A stretch of DNA of 64,000 nt from assembly GCA_963682025.1 (NCBI GenBank), contig OY821519.1:97429585-97493584 (forward strand). Direction: 5' to 3'. The notes beneath the pieces were generated by a model. It did no database searches. It was not told where the DNA came from and saw only the letters and a program-made list of their open reading frames with translations. Position 1 is the first letter of the stretch. Each line of letters opens with the position of its first letter. This stretch comes from Cordilura impudica (taxonomy: Eukaryota; Arthropoda; Insecta; Diptera; Scathophagidae). The position numbers were made by a program, and so were the translations under genes. This document shows positions 12,592 to 23,346 of this stretch, one piece after another.

Positions 12592-12905
12592 GCTTGTTCG
12601 TTCTAACTCTCGTATATAAAGAAAGAAAAAACATTTCTCATGTTCTTTTCTTTCTAATGTTGAGTTAACTAGTTGATTAAGCATGAGTTGCAGCAATAGG
12701 CAGAAGGATGCTGAAGATGAACAAGTCGCTTTGTTCGAAAGTAGCTACTCCATCTAGCGCTGTCTTCAATTTTTTCCAAATTTCTCTTACATTGCATAAA
12801 AGTATTATCTTTTCTAGTATTAGAAAATGTATACATGATCTCGAACCGAACTATAAATAACTAATTATTATTACAACACAAGATCGACAATACATAAAAA
12901 AACTA
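12588..12905. other. Unique ~320-bp insert within satellite B
   Basis: Non-satellite sequence with normal complexity, bounded by the poly(A) tract on the left and satellite B on the right. It includes a small inverted repeat near 12620-12660 (AGAAAGAAAAAACAT against ATGTTCTTTTCTTTCT). No coding frame or known family is recognised. If it is a retroposon, the A-run is at the wrong end for a plus-strand copy of the insert. Confidence 0.55.
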
Positions 12906-14622
12906 ACATTTTGCCGAATTTTATAATTTTGACAAATTTTTTAATTTTTAGCAAATTTTCTAGTTTTGACAAATTTACTTATTTTTGACAAGTTTACTAA
13001 TTTCTAAAATTTTTTTTAGTTTGGTCTAATTCAACTTTTGACGAGTTCACTAATTTTAACAAGTTTCCAAATTTTTGTAAATTGTACTAATTTTAATTAA
13101 TTTCGTAAAATTTAGTAATTTTACATATTTACTAATTTTGAAGAATTTAAATAAAAATTTACTAATTTTGTCAAATTTACTAATTTTGACAAAATTACTA
13201 ATTTTGAAAAAGTTTCTAAATTTCATGAATTTAATTTCGACAAATTTAAAATTTTTACAAAAACATACTTATATTGAAGAACTTTCAAAAATTACTAATT
13301 TTAACAAATTTACTAATTTTAACAAATTTACTAATTTTAGAGAATTTACTAATTTTGACAAATTTACTTATTTTGAAAAATTCCATCAAATGAAAATTTA
13401 CTAATTTTGACAAATTTACTTATTTTGAAAAATTACATCAAATGAAAATGTACTAATTTTGACAAAGTTACAAATTTTGACAATGTTTCTAACTATCATG
13501 AATTTAATTTTGACAAATTTACTAATTTTGACAAAGTTTCAAATTATCTTGAAATTGTGATGAATTTTAACATATTTGCAAATTGAGTAATGTTGACAAA
13601 TTTACTAATTTTAACTAATTTTAAAAATTTTGAAAAATTAACAAAAAAAATTACTAATTTTGCTGAATATTCTAATATTGACAATTTTTTTAATTTTTAG
13701 CCATTTTCTAGTTTTTGACAAATTTACTTATTTTTGACAAATTTTTGAAAAATGTATTAAGTATAACGAGTTTTCTAATTTTCACAAATTTTATAAATTA
13801 TATAGATTTGAGAATTTTTTTTATTTTGATAAATTTACCAATTTCGACAAAATTACTAATTTTAAAAAATTTTTAATTTGGTCTAGTTTAAATTTTGATG
13901 AATATACTAATTTTAATAACTTTACAAATTTTTCAAAAGTTTACTAATTTTGATAAATTTCGCCAAATTTAGTAATTTTACAAATTTACTAATTTGATCG
14001 AATTTACTAATTTTGACAAATTTACTAATTTCGAACAATTCCGCTAAAAAAAATTTACTAACTTTGTAAAGTTTACAAATTTCTACAAATTTACTAATTT
14101 GACAACTAAAATTTCACGAATTTATTTTTGACATACATAAAAATTTTTGAAAAATTTACTAATATTAATGAATTTTAAAAATTTACTACTTTTCACAAAT
14201 TTACTAATTTCCAATAATTCCACGAAAAAAAATTTACTAACCTTGGGAAGTTTACAAATTTTGACATATTTACTAATTTTGACAACTAAAGTTTCTAATT
14301 TTCATGAATTTATTTTTGACTTATATAAAAATTTACTAATTTTGAAAAATTTACTAATTTTGATAAATTTACTAATTTTGAAAAATTTACTAATTTCGAC
14401 AAATTTTCTAATTTTAACGAATTTACAACTTCTGAAAAATTTACAAATATTGGAAAAATGTACTAGTTTTGAAGAATTTTCAATTTTGGCGAATTTTCTG
14501 ATTTTAACAAATTTCCCAATAAAGCAAATTTACTAATTTCGACACATTTACTAATTATGAAATTTTTACTAATTTTTGAAAAATGTATCATGCTATTTTT
14601 GACAAATTTTGACAAGTCTCGG
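12906..14622 (+). repeat. Satellite B, continuation
   Basis: 18-bp units as before, ending in a ragged edge near 14600-14622 where the sequence changes to complex DNA. Local runs at 13290-13380 are among the most regular in the window. The 129-codon frame at 14147-14536 is a translation of the repeat. Confidence 0.88.
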
Positions 14623-14894
14623 CCAACTACAGGATAGTCTTCACCATAAGTTTCGGAAAAGGATTTTAGGCTCCACCGTACTCGGTGAGGTCAATAATGG
14701 ACATAATTGGTTATTGGTATACCAAATTTAAGTGAGATTGTTATGGAGTAAAAGTTCATATCGGATGTGATTATTATACGAAAAATGGTGCGATCAAGGC
14801 CATACTTAAAAGTCTTTCGATTGATTTTAGTGAACGTATGTAGGTTGCTTTATATAAACAATATATCTAAAATTGGTCCTACACGCTTTGATTA

Positions 14895-15300
14895 GGACTA
14901 ATGATTTAACGAGAGAGCAGATGAACTTGCAAAACTTGATGCTGATAGAAACTACTATTTCATAAATGTTAATCCACCGACTCACTACTACATAACTCTA
15001 TAATATTGCCTTAAAATTTTAAAGCTAAATAGTTGTTGGAGGGAATTAATAACCTGTACTATCATCAGAAGCCTATGGCCTCGTTACGATTTTATGAATA
15101 CACGTTATCTACAGTTACTGCCTGAAAGGATTGCCGTACACTTACTAGGTTAATTACTGGTCACTGTGAAATCAAATTTATTTTTGATTCCAGTTTCAGG
15201 AGATGCGATGAACTAAATACAGTAAAACACATTGAACGAATGCGGTAAAATGGAGTTGGAGAACTTGAGTGAAATTGAGAAAGTCGATTAGACACCAATA
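14895..15300 (+). pseudogene. RNase H-type non-LTR retrotransposon C-terminal remnant
   Basis: At about 14914 a short frame reads ERADELAKLDA, matching the G-N-x-x-A-D-E-L-A end of the RNase H domain of I/LOA/R1-type LINEs. About 210 bp on, LTRLITGHCEIKF recalls the conserved LLTGH block that precedes the C-terminal zinc-knuckle-like region, followed by a weak HIERM, where intact copies carry an H-x-L-C-E-C-P pattern. Stops and frameshifts are frequent. This is a dead fragment; related pieces lie at 31.0-31.9 and 38.2-39.4 kb. Confidence 0.6.
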
Positions 15301-15547
15301 AAAAAAAAATAACATCAAAAAACATCTATTCTACTGCTCCGGATGTGATAAAAATAAAATTTACCAACTCTAATGAATTTAAAACATGGTTTTCATAGAA
15401 CGGAATTTGTTTTTTATGAATCCTGGGAGGTTCGTTTTAAGCTCGTGAGTTAATGAAAAACTGATTTTATGTTATTCTTTTTCATAAGTGAAAACATATT
15501 GATATTAATAGACGTTTAGGATGTCACGATAATTTTGAAACAACCTC

Positions 15548-15593
15548 TTAAGAGACAGAAAGTCTTCTTCTTAAGAGACAGAAAGTCTTCTTC
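15548..15593 (+). repeat. Perfect tandem duplication of 23 bp
   Basis: TTAAGAGACAGAAAGTCTTC plus TTC occurs twice in immediate succession with no mismatch, suggesting a recent slippage or filler event. Surrounding sequence is single-copy. Confidence 0.85.
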
Positions 15594-16404
15594 TTAGAAT
15601 GATTTCCCCTTTTTTATTGGGAATATTAAAATTTTTGGAAGTTATTTTAAATTACTTTCAAAGGCACTGGAAATCTTTACATACTGGGACTTTAGAAGCA
15701 ATGCAAAAATGATGCTTTTAAGATAACTTGAGGCTGAAAAAATTAGATTGATGCCATCGCTATTCCGACTACACCAGCTCTAACTTACCCTTACTAAATC
15801 ATTAAATCATTATATATACATATTATAATCTGGTTATTTATGCAATTTAAGCTGGATATTATAACAAAGAATGAGAGGCCATTGTAATTAATCGTTCCCT
15901 TAGAAATTAGCCATCCGATATTCTATATAAAGAAAGTAATTAGATTAGAATTTGAATTCATATCTCACAAAATTTGTTCATTATCGAACAGTCAGACCAT
16001 CCGTTTTGTACTTTTTATATGTGAAAGCAATAAATAAATCATGACTTCAATCAAATTTGGTTAATGCTTATTGCCCACGTCCATTTAAAATCTCATTACG
16101 AATAGACCTAAGACCCTATAAAGCAGCTTCTAGTCTACAAAGATCGACTATAACTTTCTTATTTGTACACATCTTCTAAAATGAATTGTAACGAAATTAG
16201 CATATCAAAATCCAAATGAATGAATATTTACTATACAGCTCTGGTTACAGCAACGATATTACGTTTCCTTTCCAAGCCTACATAGATAACAGAATTCTAG
16301 AGAAGAACTTAAGGTGGATGGGTGCCATAACGACCACCTCGTTAGTAGTATTTTTCTGCGTTTTTTTGAATTCTTTTCTTTTCCTTTTTTTTCTGCCTGA
16401 TTCA

Positions 16405-16445
16405 TATTTAAGTTGTATAAACTACGACAGAACTGTTCAGTCGTT
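16405..16445 (+). promoter_or_regulatory. Candidate insect core promoter (TATA + initiator)
   Basis: TATTTAAG at 16405-16412 lies 34 bp before the A of TTCAGTC (A at 16439), which fits the insect initiator TCAGT. It is followed by CGTTCGTCAGTAG and then a leader-like A-rich stretch without an early ATG. The spacing is a little longer than the usual 30-31 bp. An upstream 93-codon frame (16216-16497) overlaps it and has no recognisable domain. It could be a host-gene or transposon promoter, or chance. Confidence 0.3.
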
Positions 16446-17429
16446 CGTCAGTAGTTTGTCGAAGCTCTTGAACTTGAAAAAAAATCTAAAATTATAAACA
16501 AAAACATTAACTGCTAATTAAAACAAATATTTACAAACATAAAATCTTTGAAACAAAAAAAAATAATAATAATTAAATAAAAACATCGTTGAAATAAAAA
16601 ATAATTTATTAGATTGACTTGGTTGAAAAGGTCACAGTGCCACATTCCTAATTGTGAAGTGATAATTACCACAACTGATGGAAATAAAACTATAAATCTT
16701 CATAAAAAAAATATATTTGTTTAGAAATTTTGCAACAGATGTAAGATGTCTTTTAGTATCTTAAATTATAAAGAATTTGCTGGGGATTAATGGGCTCATT
16801 TTATTAAATGAAACGTTTGAAAATTGTTTTGAAATAATTTTAGATGAATTTTTGTTAAATTCTTTATGACAAATTTCAAATGAAATTCAAATGTTAAAAA
16901 AGCAAAATAAAAGCCAAAATATTATTTTTCATTTACATAAACTCTGATGGGCTTTTGGACGTATGAGTAATATGTGCATGTTAAAATGTTCTGTAATACG
17001 TGCACATATACAACCCAATTAAAAACACAAGAAATTTTTTTGATTTAAAAACAAGGATATCTGGTGGCATTTTTTAGAGTAAAAGCAAAGTGCAGAAGAA
17101 AAATATGATGAAGAATGATACCAAAATATATAAGTAAGAAGGAGAAAGCCATGAACTTCTCTCCACAGCCTTCTCAGCCTCACTTCAAACGTGTTTGTGA
17201 GCCAAATAAATGCAGCCAAGTAAATGGGTGCACATAAAATGCAGTGATTTAGTAGCTTTTGTTTTTGTTTTTTGTTTGTTGGTTCACACTCCTTTTTATG
17301 ACCTTATCGAAGTTTGTTTTTTGAAAAAAATATGTAAAATTTTGAAATAATATCCAAAAAAAAAAGAAGATATTGAAGCAAAAAAATAATAAGTCTTATT
17401 TAAAATAGATTTTGAAAAAAAAAATTAAA

Positions 17430-18218
17430 AATTTGCCAAAATTTAAAAAAAATGTACTAATTTTGAAAAGTTCCAAACTTACTAATTTTGACATATTTAT
17501 TAGATAACTTTTCTAATTTTGATGAATTTACTCATTTTGACGCATTTTTAAATTTAAAAAAATTTTTCTAATTTTGTCAAATTTATAAATTTTGGCAAAT
17601 TTTCTAATTTTGATGAATTTACTAATATTGTCAAAATTAAAATTTGTTGAAAAATTTACTAATTTTGAAAAATTTTTTAATTTTGAAAAATTTTTTAATT
17701 TTGAAAAATTAAACATTTTTGACAAATTTAGTAATTTTGAAAAAATTTTTAATTTTGAAAAATTAAACATTTTTGACAAATTTAGTAATTTTGAAAAATT
17801 TTCTAAACAAAAATTCACTAATTTTGACAAATTTACTACTTTTCTTTTGAAAAATGTACTAATTTTTGACTAATTTTCAAAGTTTACAAATTTTCTAATG
17901 AAATATGTATGTATATGTGTAATATTGTGTTGTTTATTTTGAAAAATGCACCATTTTGCAAAAAAAAATTTCTAATTTTTACGAATTTAATAATATTGAC
18001 AAATAAAAAATTTTTGAAAAGTGAACTAATTTTGACAAATTTTATAATTTTGGCAAATTTTATAATTTTGGCAAACTTATTAATTTTAAAAAATCACCAA
18101 ATAAAATTTACTAATTTTGATAAATTTTCTAATTTGGACAAACTCACTAATTTTATAAATTAACTAATCTTGAAAAATTTATTAATTTTGTAAATTTTCC
18201 TAAATTTAAGAAAATTAA
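17430..18218 (+). repeat. Satellite B block
   Basis: Return of the 18-bp satellite B units. A local duplication of a (TTTTTAATTTTGAAAAATTAAAC)-like segment is seen at about 17680-17790. The block ends abruptly in AATTTTAAC where the mini-me-like element begins. Confidence 0.88.
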
Positions 18219-19002
18219 CTAATTTTAACAAGTAAGAAAATTATAGTCGGTCTCGACCGACTATACGATACCCTATACCATGGTTTAGAGACCCTATCTC
18301 TTTGATCCAACTAATTGGATATAGAAAATAAGCATAAACCAAATTTGAGTGGCAGATATGAAAAAGTTCATATCGGGTGCTATATTTATATGGGGACTAG
18401 GTCGAAAAATTAACAATTCCTTACCATATTTGGTAAAGTCACTTATATTTTGAAAAAATTTATACAAACCAAATTTGAGAAAAATCTGTGCAATATTTTT
18501 GTTTTTTGATAGATTTAAGTGAAAATCGGAAAGCAGCTCTATATGGGACCTATGACTAAGAATTGTGTTATTGGGATTATTTTTGGACTACTGATTAATG
18601 CATATAATAAACACATACAAACCAAATTTTACTGAGATCTATAAGATAATTTGGATCTTATGGCAATTCATGTCGATTTCATGGGGGTCATTTGTATGGT
18701 CCTAGGTCTGAAAATGGACCGAATTTCACCAATTTCAACAGCGTTCATCCTATGGCCGACAAAAACCTATATACCGAATGTCATCAAAATATATTTATAT
18801 ATGCGATCTATACTTTGATTACAAGGTTTACATGGACACACAGACGGACAGACGGACGGACGGACGGACATCGCTAAATCGACTCAGAAAATCGATCGGT
18901 CTGAGTCGATCGGTGTAATAAAAGATAGGTCTAGCTCAAAAATTTTTGATAGTTACAAACAGCAGCACAAAGTCATTATACCCAAGCCACATAATGGTAT
19001 AA
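18219..19002 (+). mobile_element. Mini-me/DINE-like nonautonomous element, full copy
   Basis: Starts AACAAGTAAGAAAATTATAG, followed by a near-perfect palindrome (TAGTCGGTCTCGACCGACTA). It ends CACATAATGGTATAAAA. An internal (GTCY)n tract on the complementary strand (GACGGACAGACGGACGGACG around 18844) is the hallmark of dipteran mini-me elements. Other copies lie at 39391-40000 (+) and 43526-44333 (-), with a fragment at 4632. It carries no protein. It is inserted cleanly into satellite B, which resumes at once on the right. Assignment to the DINE/Helitron group is from structure. Confidence 0.82.
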
Positions 19003-21860
19003 AAAATCTCCAAATAAAAATTTACTAATTTTATTAAGTTTAATAATTTTGAAAAATTCACCAAATAAAAATTACTAATTTTGACAAATTTTCCAGTTTT
19101 ACGCATTCAAGTTTGACATTTTAACAAATTTTTGTACTAATTTTGACGAATTTTCAAAATTTTAACATGTCTACTAATTTCAACAAATTTACTAATTTTA
19201 ACAAATTTTCTAATTTAAAAAATTCAACAAATAAAAATTTACTAAATAAAAAATTTTTTAAAATGAACTAATATTGACAAATTTTATAATTTTAGCAAAC
19301 TTGTTAGTTTTGGAAAACTCACCAAATAAAAATTTACTAATTTTGAAATACATATTATATAATTTTTATGAAGTCTATTTATAATTTTCACCATTTACTA
19401 ATTTAATAAATTAACTCTTTTTAATTTTGTAAATTTTACTAATTTTGACAAATTTACTAATTTAAAAAAACTCTCCAAATAAAAATTTACTAATAATGGA
19501 ATATTTACTAATATTGCCGAACTTACTAATTTTGACGAATTTACTAATTTTTAAAAGTTTAGTCATTTTTGAAAAATGTACTAATTTTGACGAATTTTCT
19601 AATGCTCAAAAATTTACTAGTTTTGTTAAGTTTATTAATTTTGAAAAATTCACCAAATATTATTTACTAATTTTGACAAATTTTCTAGTTTTACGCATTC
19701 AAGTTTGACATATTCGCAAATTTTTAAAGAATGTACTAATTCTGACGAATTTTCAAAATTTTAACATATCTACTAATTTCAACAAATTTACTAATTTTAA
19801 CAAATTTTCTAATTTAAAAAATTCAACAAATAAAAATTTACTAATTTTAACAGATTTTCTAATTTTCAATTTTTACGAATTTAATTTTGACATCTTCACA
19901 AATTTTTGAAAAATATACTGATTTTGACGTATTTTCAAAATTTACTAATTTTGACCAATTTGCTTATTTGGACAAAAGTACTAACTTTGACAAATTTTAT
20001 AATTTTAGCAAACTTGTTAGTTTTGAAAAACTCACCAAATAAAAATTTACTTATTTTGAATTACATTTTATATAATTTGACAATTTACTAATTTAATAAA
20101 TTAACTCTTTTTAATTTCGTAAATTTTACTAATTTTGACAAATTTACTAATTTAAAAAAACTCTGCAAATAAAAATTTACTAATAATGAAAAATTTACTA
20201 ATATTGCCAAACTTGCTAATTTTGACGAATTTACTGATTTTTACTAAATTAGTAATCTTTAAAATGTACTAATTTTTGACGAATTTTTTAATGTTGAAAA
20301 TTTTACTAATTTTAAGCTTAATAATTTTGAAAAATTCACCAAATAAAAATTTACTAATTTTGCCAAATTTTCTAATTTTCTATTTTTACGAATTTAATTT
20401 TGACATATTGACAAGTTTTTGAAAAATATACGTATTTTCAATATTTACTAATTTTGACCAATTTACTTATTTGGCAAATTTACTAAACTTTAAAAATGTA
20501 CTAATTTTGACAAATTTCCTAATTTAGAAATTTTCACCACATAAAAATTTACTAATTTTTAAAATTCTCTAATTTTGACCAACTTACTAATATATAAAAA
20601 AAAAATTTCAAAAATTTACCAATTTTAACAAATTTACTAATTTTAACAATTACTAATTTTGACAAATATAGTAAAATTGAAAAATGCACTAAATCAAAAT
20701 TCACTAACTTTGACAAACTTTCACGGACTTAATTTTTACAAATTTACACATTTTTGAAAAATGTACTAATTTCAACAAATTTACTATTTTTAACAAATTT
20801 TCTAATTTAAAAAATTCAACAAATAAAAATATACTAAATAAAAAATTTCTAGAAATGAACTAATATTGATAAATTTTATAATTTTAGCAAACTTGTTAGT
20901 TTTGAAAAACTCACCAAATAAAAATTTACTAATTTTGAAATATTATATAATTTTTATGAAGTTTTTTTATAATTTTCACAATTTACTAATTTAATAAATT
21001 AACTCTTTTTAATTTCGTAAATTTTACTAATTTTGACAAATTTACTAATTTAATAAAAAACTCTCCAAATAAAAATTTACTAATAATAATAAAAATGTGA
21101 TAATAATTTTGACGAATTTACTAATTTTTACATGTTTAGTAATCTTGAAAAATGTACTAATTTTGAGGTATTTTCTAATGTTTGAAAAATTCACCACATA
21201 AAAATTTACTAATTTTAACAAATTTTCTAATTTTCTATTTTTACGAATTTAATTTTGACATATTCACAATTTTTTGAAAAATGTACTAATTCTGACGAAT
21301 TTTCAAAATTCACCAATTTTGACCAATTTATTTATTTTAACAAATTTACTAAACTTGAAAAATATACTAATTTTGACAAATTTTCTAATTTTGGAAAATT
21401 TACCAAATAAAAATTTACTAATTTTTAAAATTCACAAATTTTCACGAACTTACTAATATATAAAAAATTTTGAAAAATTCACCAATTTTAACAAATTTAC
21501 TAACTTTAGCAATTACTAATTTTGACAAATTTACTAACATTGAAAAATTCACTAACTTTGACAAATTTACAAACTTTAACGGACTTCATTTTGACAAATT
21601 TACACATTTTTGAAAGATGTACTAATTTTGGCGAATTTTCACAATTTACTAATTTGAAAAAAATTAACTTATTTTAAAAATTTAACTAATTTTAAAATAT
21701 TTTCTAATGTTGAAAAATTTATTCATTTTGACAAATTTTCTAATTGAATAATTTTGAAAATTTAAAATTTTTTTTAGAAATATACAAAATTTACAAATTC
21801 TGAAAAATTTACTGATTGTCCAATTTTTAAAATGTTTCTAATTTTTATATAATACATTTT
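19003..21860 (+). repeat. Satellite B with ~0.7-0.9-kb higher-order repeats
   Basis: 18-bp units. The marker AGCAAACTTGTTAGTTTT followed by AACTCACCAAATAAAAATTT occurs at about 19294, 20007 and 20886, giving spacings of 713 and 879 bp. The (AAAAATTCACCAAATAAAAA) variant unit is frequent here and less so further left, so this block has its own higher-order family. The right edge decays near 21.8 kb. Confidence 0.88.
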
Positions 21861-22770
21861 ATTAATACGATTTGTTTTTTACCAAAGTGATTTATTTATT
21901 TTGTTGTTCAAAAATTTTGATACCGAAAACGTGTTACATTCTTGAGCGATAACGTAAAAGAAGCTTTCTACCAATTTCTAATTTATACACGAGTCTACTT
22001 GTTAATTTTATTTTAAAAATAAAAAGATATAACAAAATATTAATTCTGAAGAAATTTATGAATGAATGGAAAATGTTGAGTAATTAAAACATTATCAATT
22101 TTAAGACGAATTCATTGAAACGCATGTACAATAGGGCTATAGCTTCTTTTAGCAAATTAACAATTATTAGCGAAATGTATAGAACTTTTTCGCGATTGTT
22201 AAAAAAGTTCAGCTAGGAAATGAGTTGTAGTTTGGAATATACCCGTACAGACAATTATAAGTGAATGGGAAGGTCGACGCTAGTTCAACCGATATTCAAC
22301 CGACATTTGGTTTCAGCCCTAATTCACTGCCATACATGTATGTACATGTTATACTGATAAAGAAATTCGTAGAAATCATCAATAAATTGCTACGACAAGC
22401 AACGTTTCCGATGGCAGATACATTTTTATTTTCTACACGTTTTATGAGTTTTTTCTGGTGAATTTAACTTTTAGCATTTTTTTACAAAAGTTTATATATG
22501 TAAAAATTTTCAGTTAGTTGATTACTAGAGATAGAGAAATACAGACATGGACAGGATTTGCTTTTAATTTGAAAAATATCGTCACATGATTCAACTTGTA
22601 TTTCCACTTCCACCAACCAATGATCATTTTTTAAGAAATATATGGAACCATAACTGCGAAAACAGCTTAAGTCCCAAAATCTAAATTTTTAAGAAAAAAG
22701 TCTTGATAATTGTCTTTGCTTTATCTTAAGTAGTTAATCACACTAAAACTGTAAACTTAAGCTAAAAAAA
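21861..22770. other. Complex A+T-rich sequence, nothing recognised
   Basis: No satellite, no recognised transposon and no credible coding frame. The 66-codon frame at 22261-22461 has no family motif. Confidence 0.5.
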
Positions 22771-22849
22771 AGTAACCTTTCTTAAAAAGTATATTTTCCT
22801 GAAACAGTACCTTTTCCTAAGAAAGGTCATTTTCTTAATAACGCTATGC
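22771..22849 (-). repeat. Satellite A, inverted, left fragment
   Basis: A few diverged units read as the reverse complement of satellite A (CTTTCTTAAAAAGTATATTT, CAGTACCTTTTCCTAAGAAA). Separated from the main inverted block by the element at 22850-23346. Confidence 0.7.
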
Positions 22850-23346
22850 AACAAAATTAAAATTTTGTAATGACAACTGATAACCACTATATTTTTTATC
22901 GGTTATGGTCCTCTACCAACAACAACAGTCGTTATTTAAAGTTACATGGATAAGTTATTTTTTAATTTTTTTTTTTCTAAAATTTTGAATTTCTGAACAC
23001 CTTTTTTACCATGATCATGTTGTGATCATTTATTTTACTTTGTAAAACTTTTTTAATAAAAACAACTAAACTTAATAAAAATTCGCAATTTTTTCAAAAC
23101 CAGGTACCTTCACTTTATTAAGTATAAAATCAACATTTAACCATAGATTTTCACAATTTATGGCTCGTTTTATTTGCAGTTTATGTACCATTATGATTTA
23201 GCAATATTTTGCCATTTTCAATATTTTATGAATTTTTTACAAATAAATATGTTTCAATGTTGGCCAAAAAAATTTTTGTTTTTGTTAGAGGACAATAACC
23301 CATCAAAAAAATGTAGTAGTTATCTATGTTATTTTCTTAATGCATA
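22850..23346. mobile_element. ~0.5-kb element with CACTATGCA-type inverted ends
   Basis: The left end reads CTATGCAACAAAATT, then TGATAACCACTATATTTTTT, then GGTTATGGTCCTCTACCAA. The reverse complement of the right end reads CACTATGCATTAAG, then GATAACTACTACATTTTTTT, then GGTTATTGTCCTCTAACAA, so the inverted ends pair over about 75 bp with gaps. Satellite A lies on both sides. No transposase is present. The left terminal bases are mutated and I cannot define a target duplication. The left end is shared with the fragment at 4577. Confidence 0.6.

Larger units (their letters stand above)
14623..17429. other. Complex sequence between satellite B blocks
   Basis: About 2.8 kb of non-satellite DNA. 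The left 300 bp resembles a heavily decayed mini-me-like element (phrases such as AAAGTTCATATCGGATGTG and ATACCAAATTTAAGTGAGA match full copies elsewhere). A decayed LINE end, a short tandem duplication and a possible core promoter are listed separately. I cannot identify a gene. Confidence 0.5.

Noticed and set aside
12588..12905. tRNA-derived SINE
   Set aside because: No A/B box promoter pair seen and the A run is at the wrong end.
14147..14536. 129-codon open frame
   Set aside because: Translation of satellite B ((LTNLLI)n). Long only because the period is a multiple of three.
16216..16497. Small membrane protein gene (93 codons, hydrophobic middle)
   Set aside because: Hydrophobic part is T-rich low complexity, no homology recognised, and it overlaps a promoter-like motif.
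17528..17873. Overlapping ~100-codon frames on both strands
   Set aside because: Both are satellite B translations.
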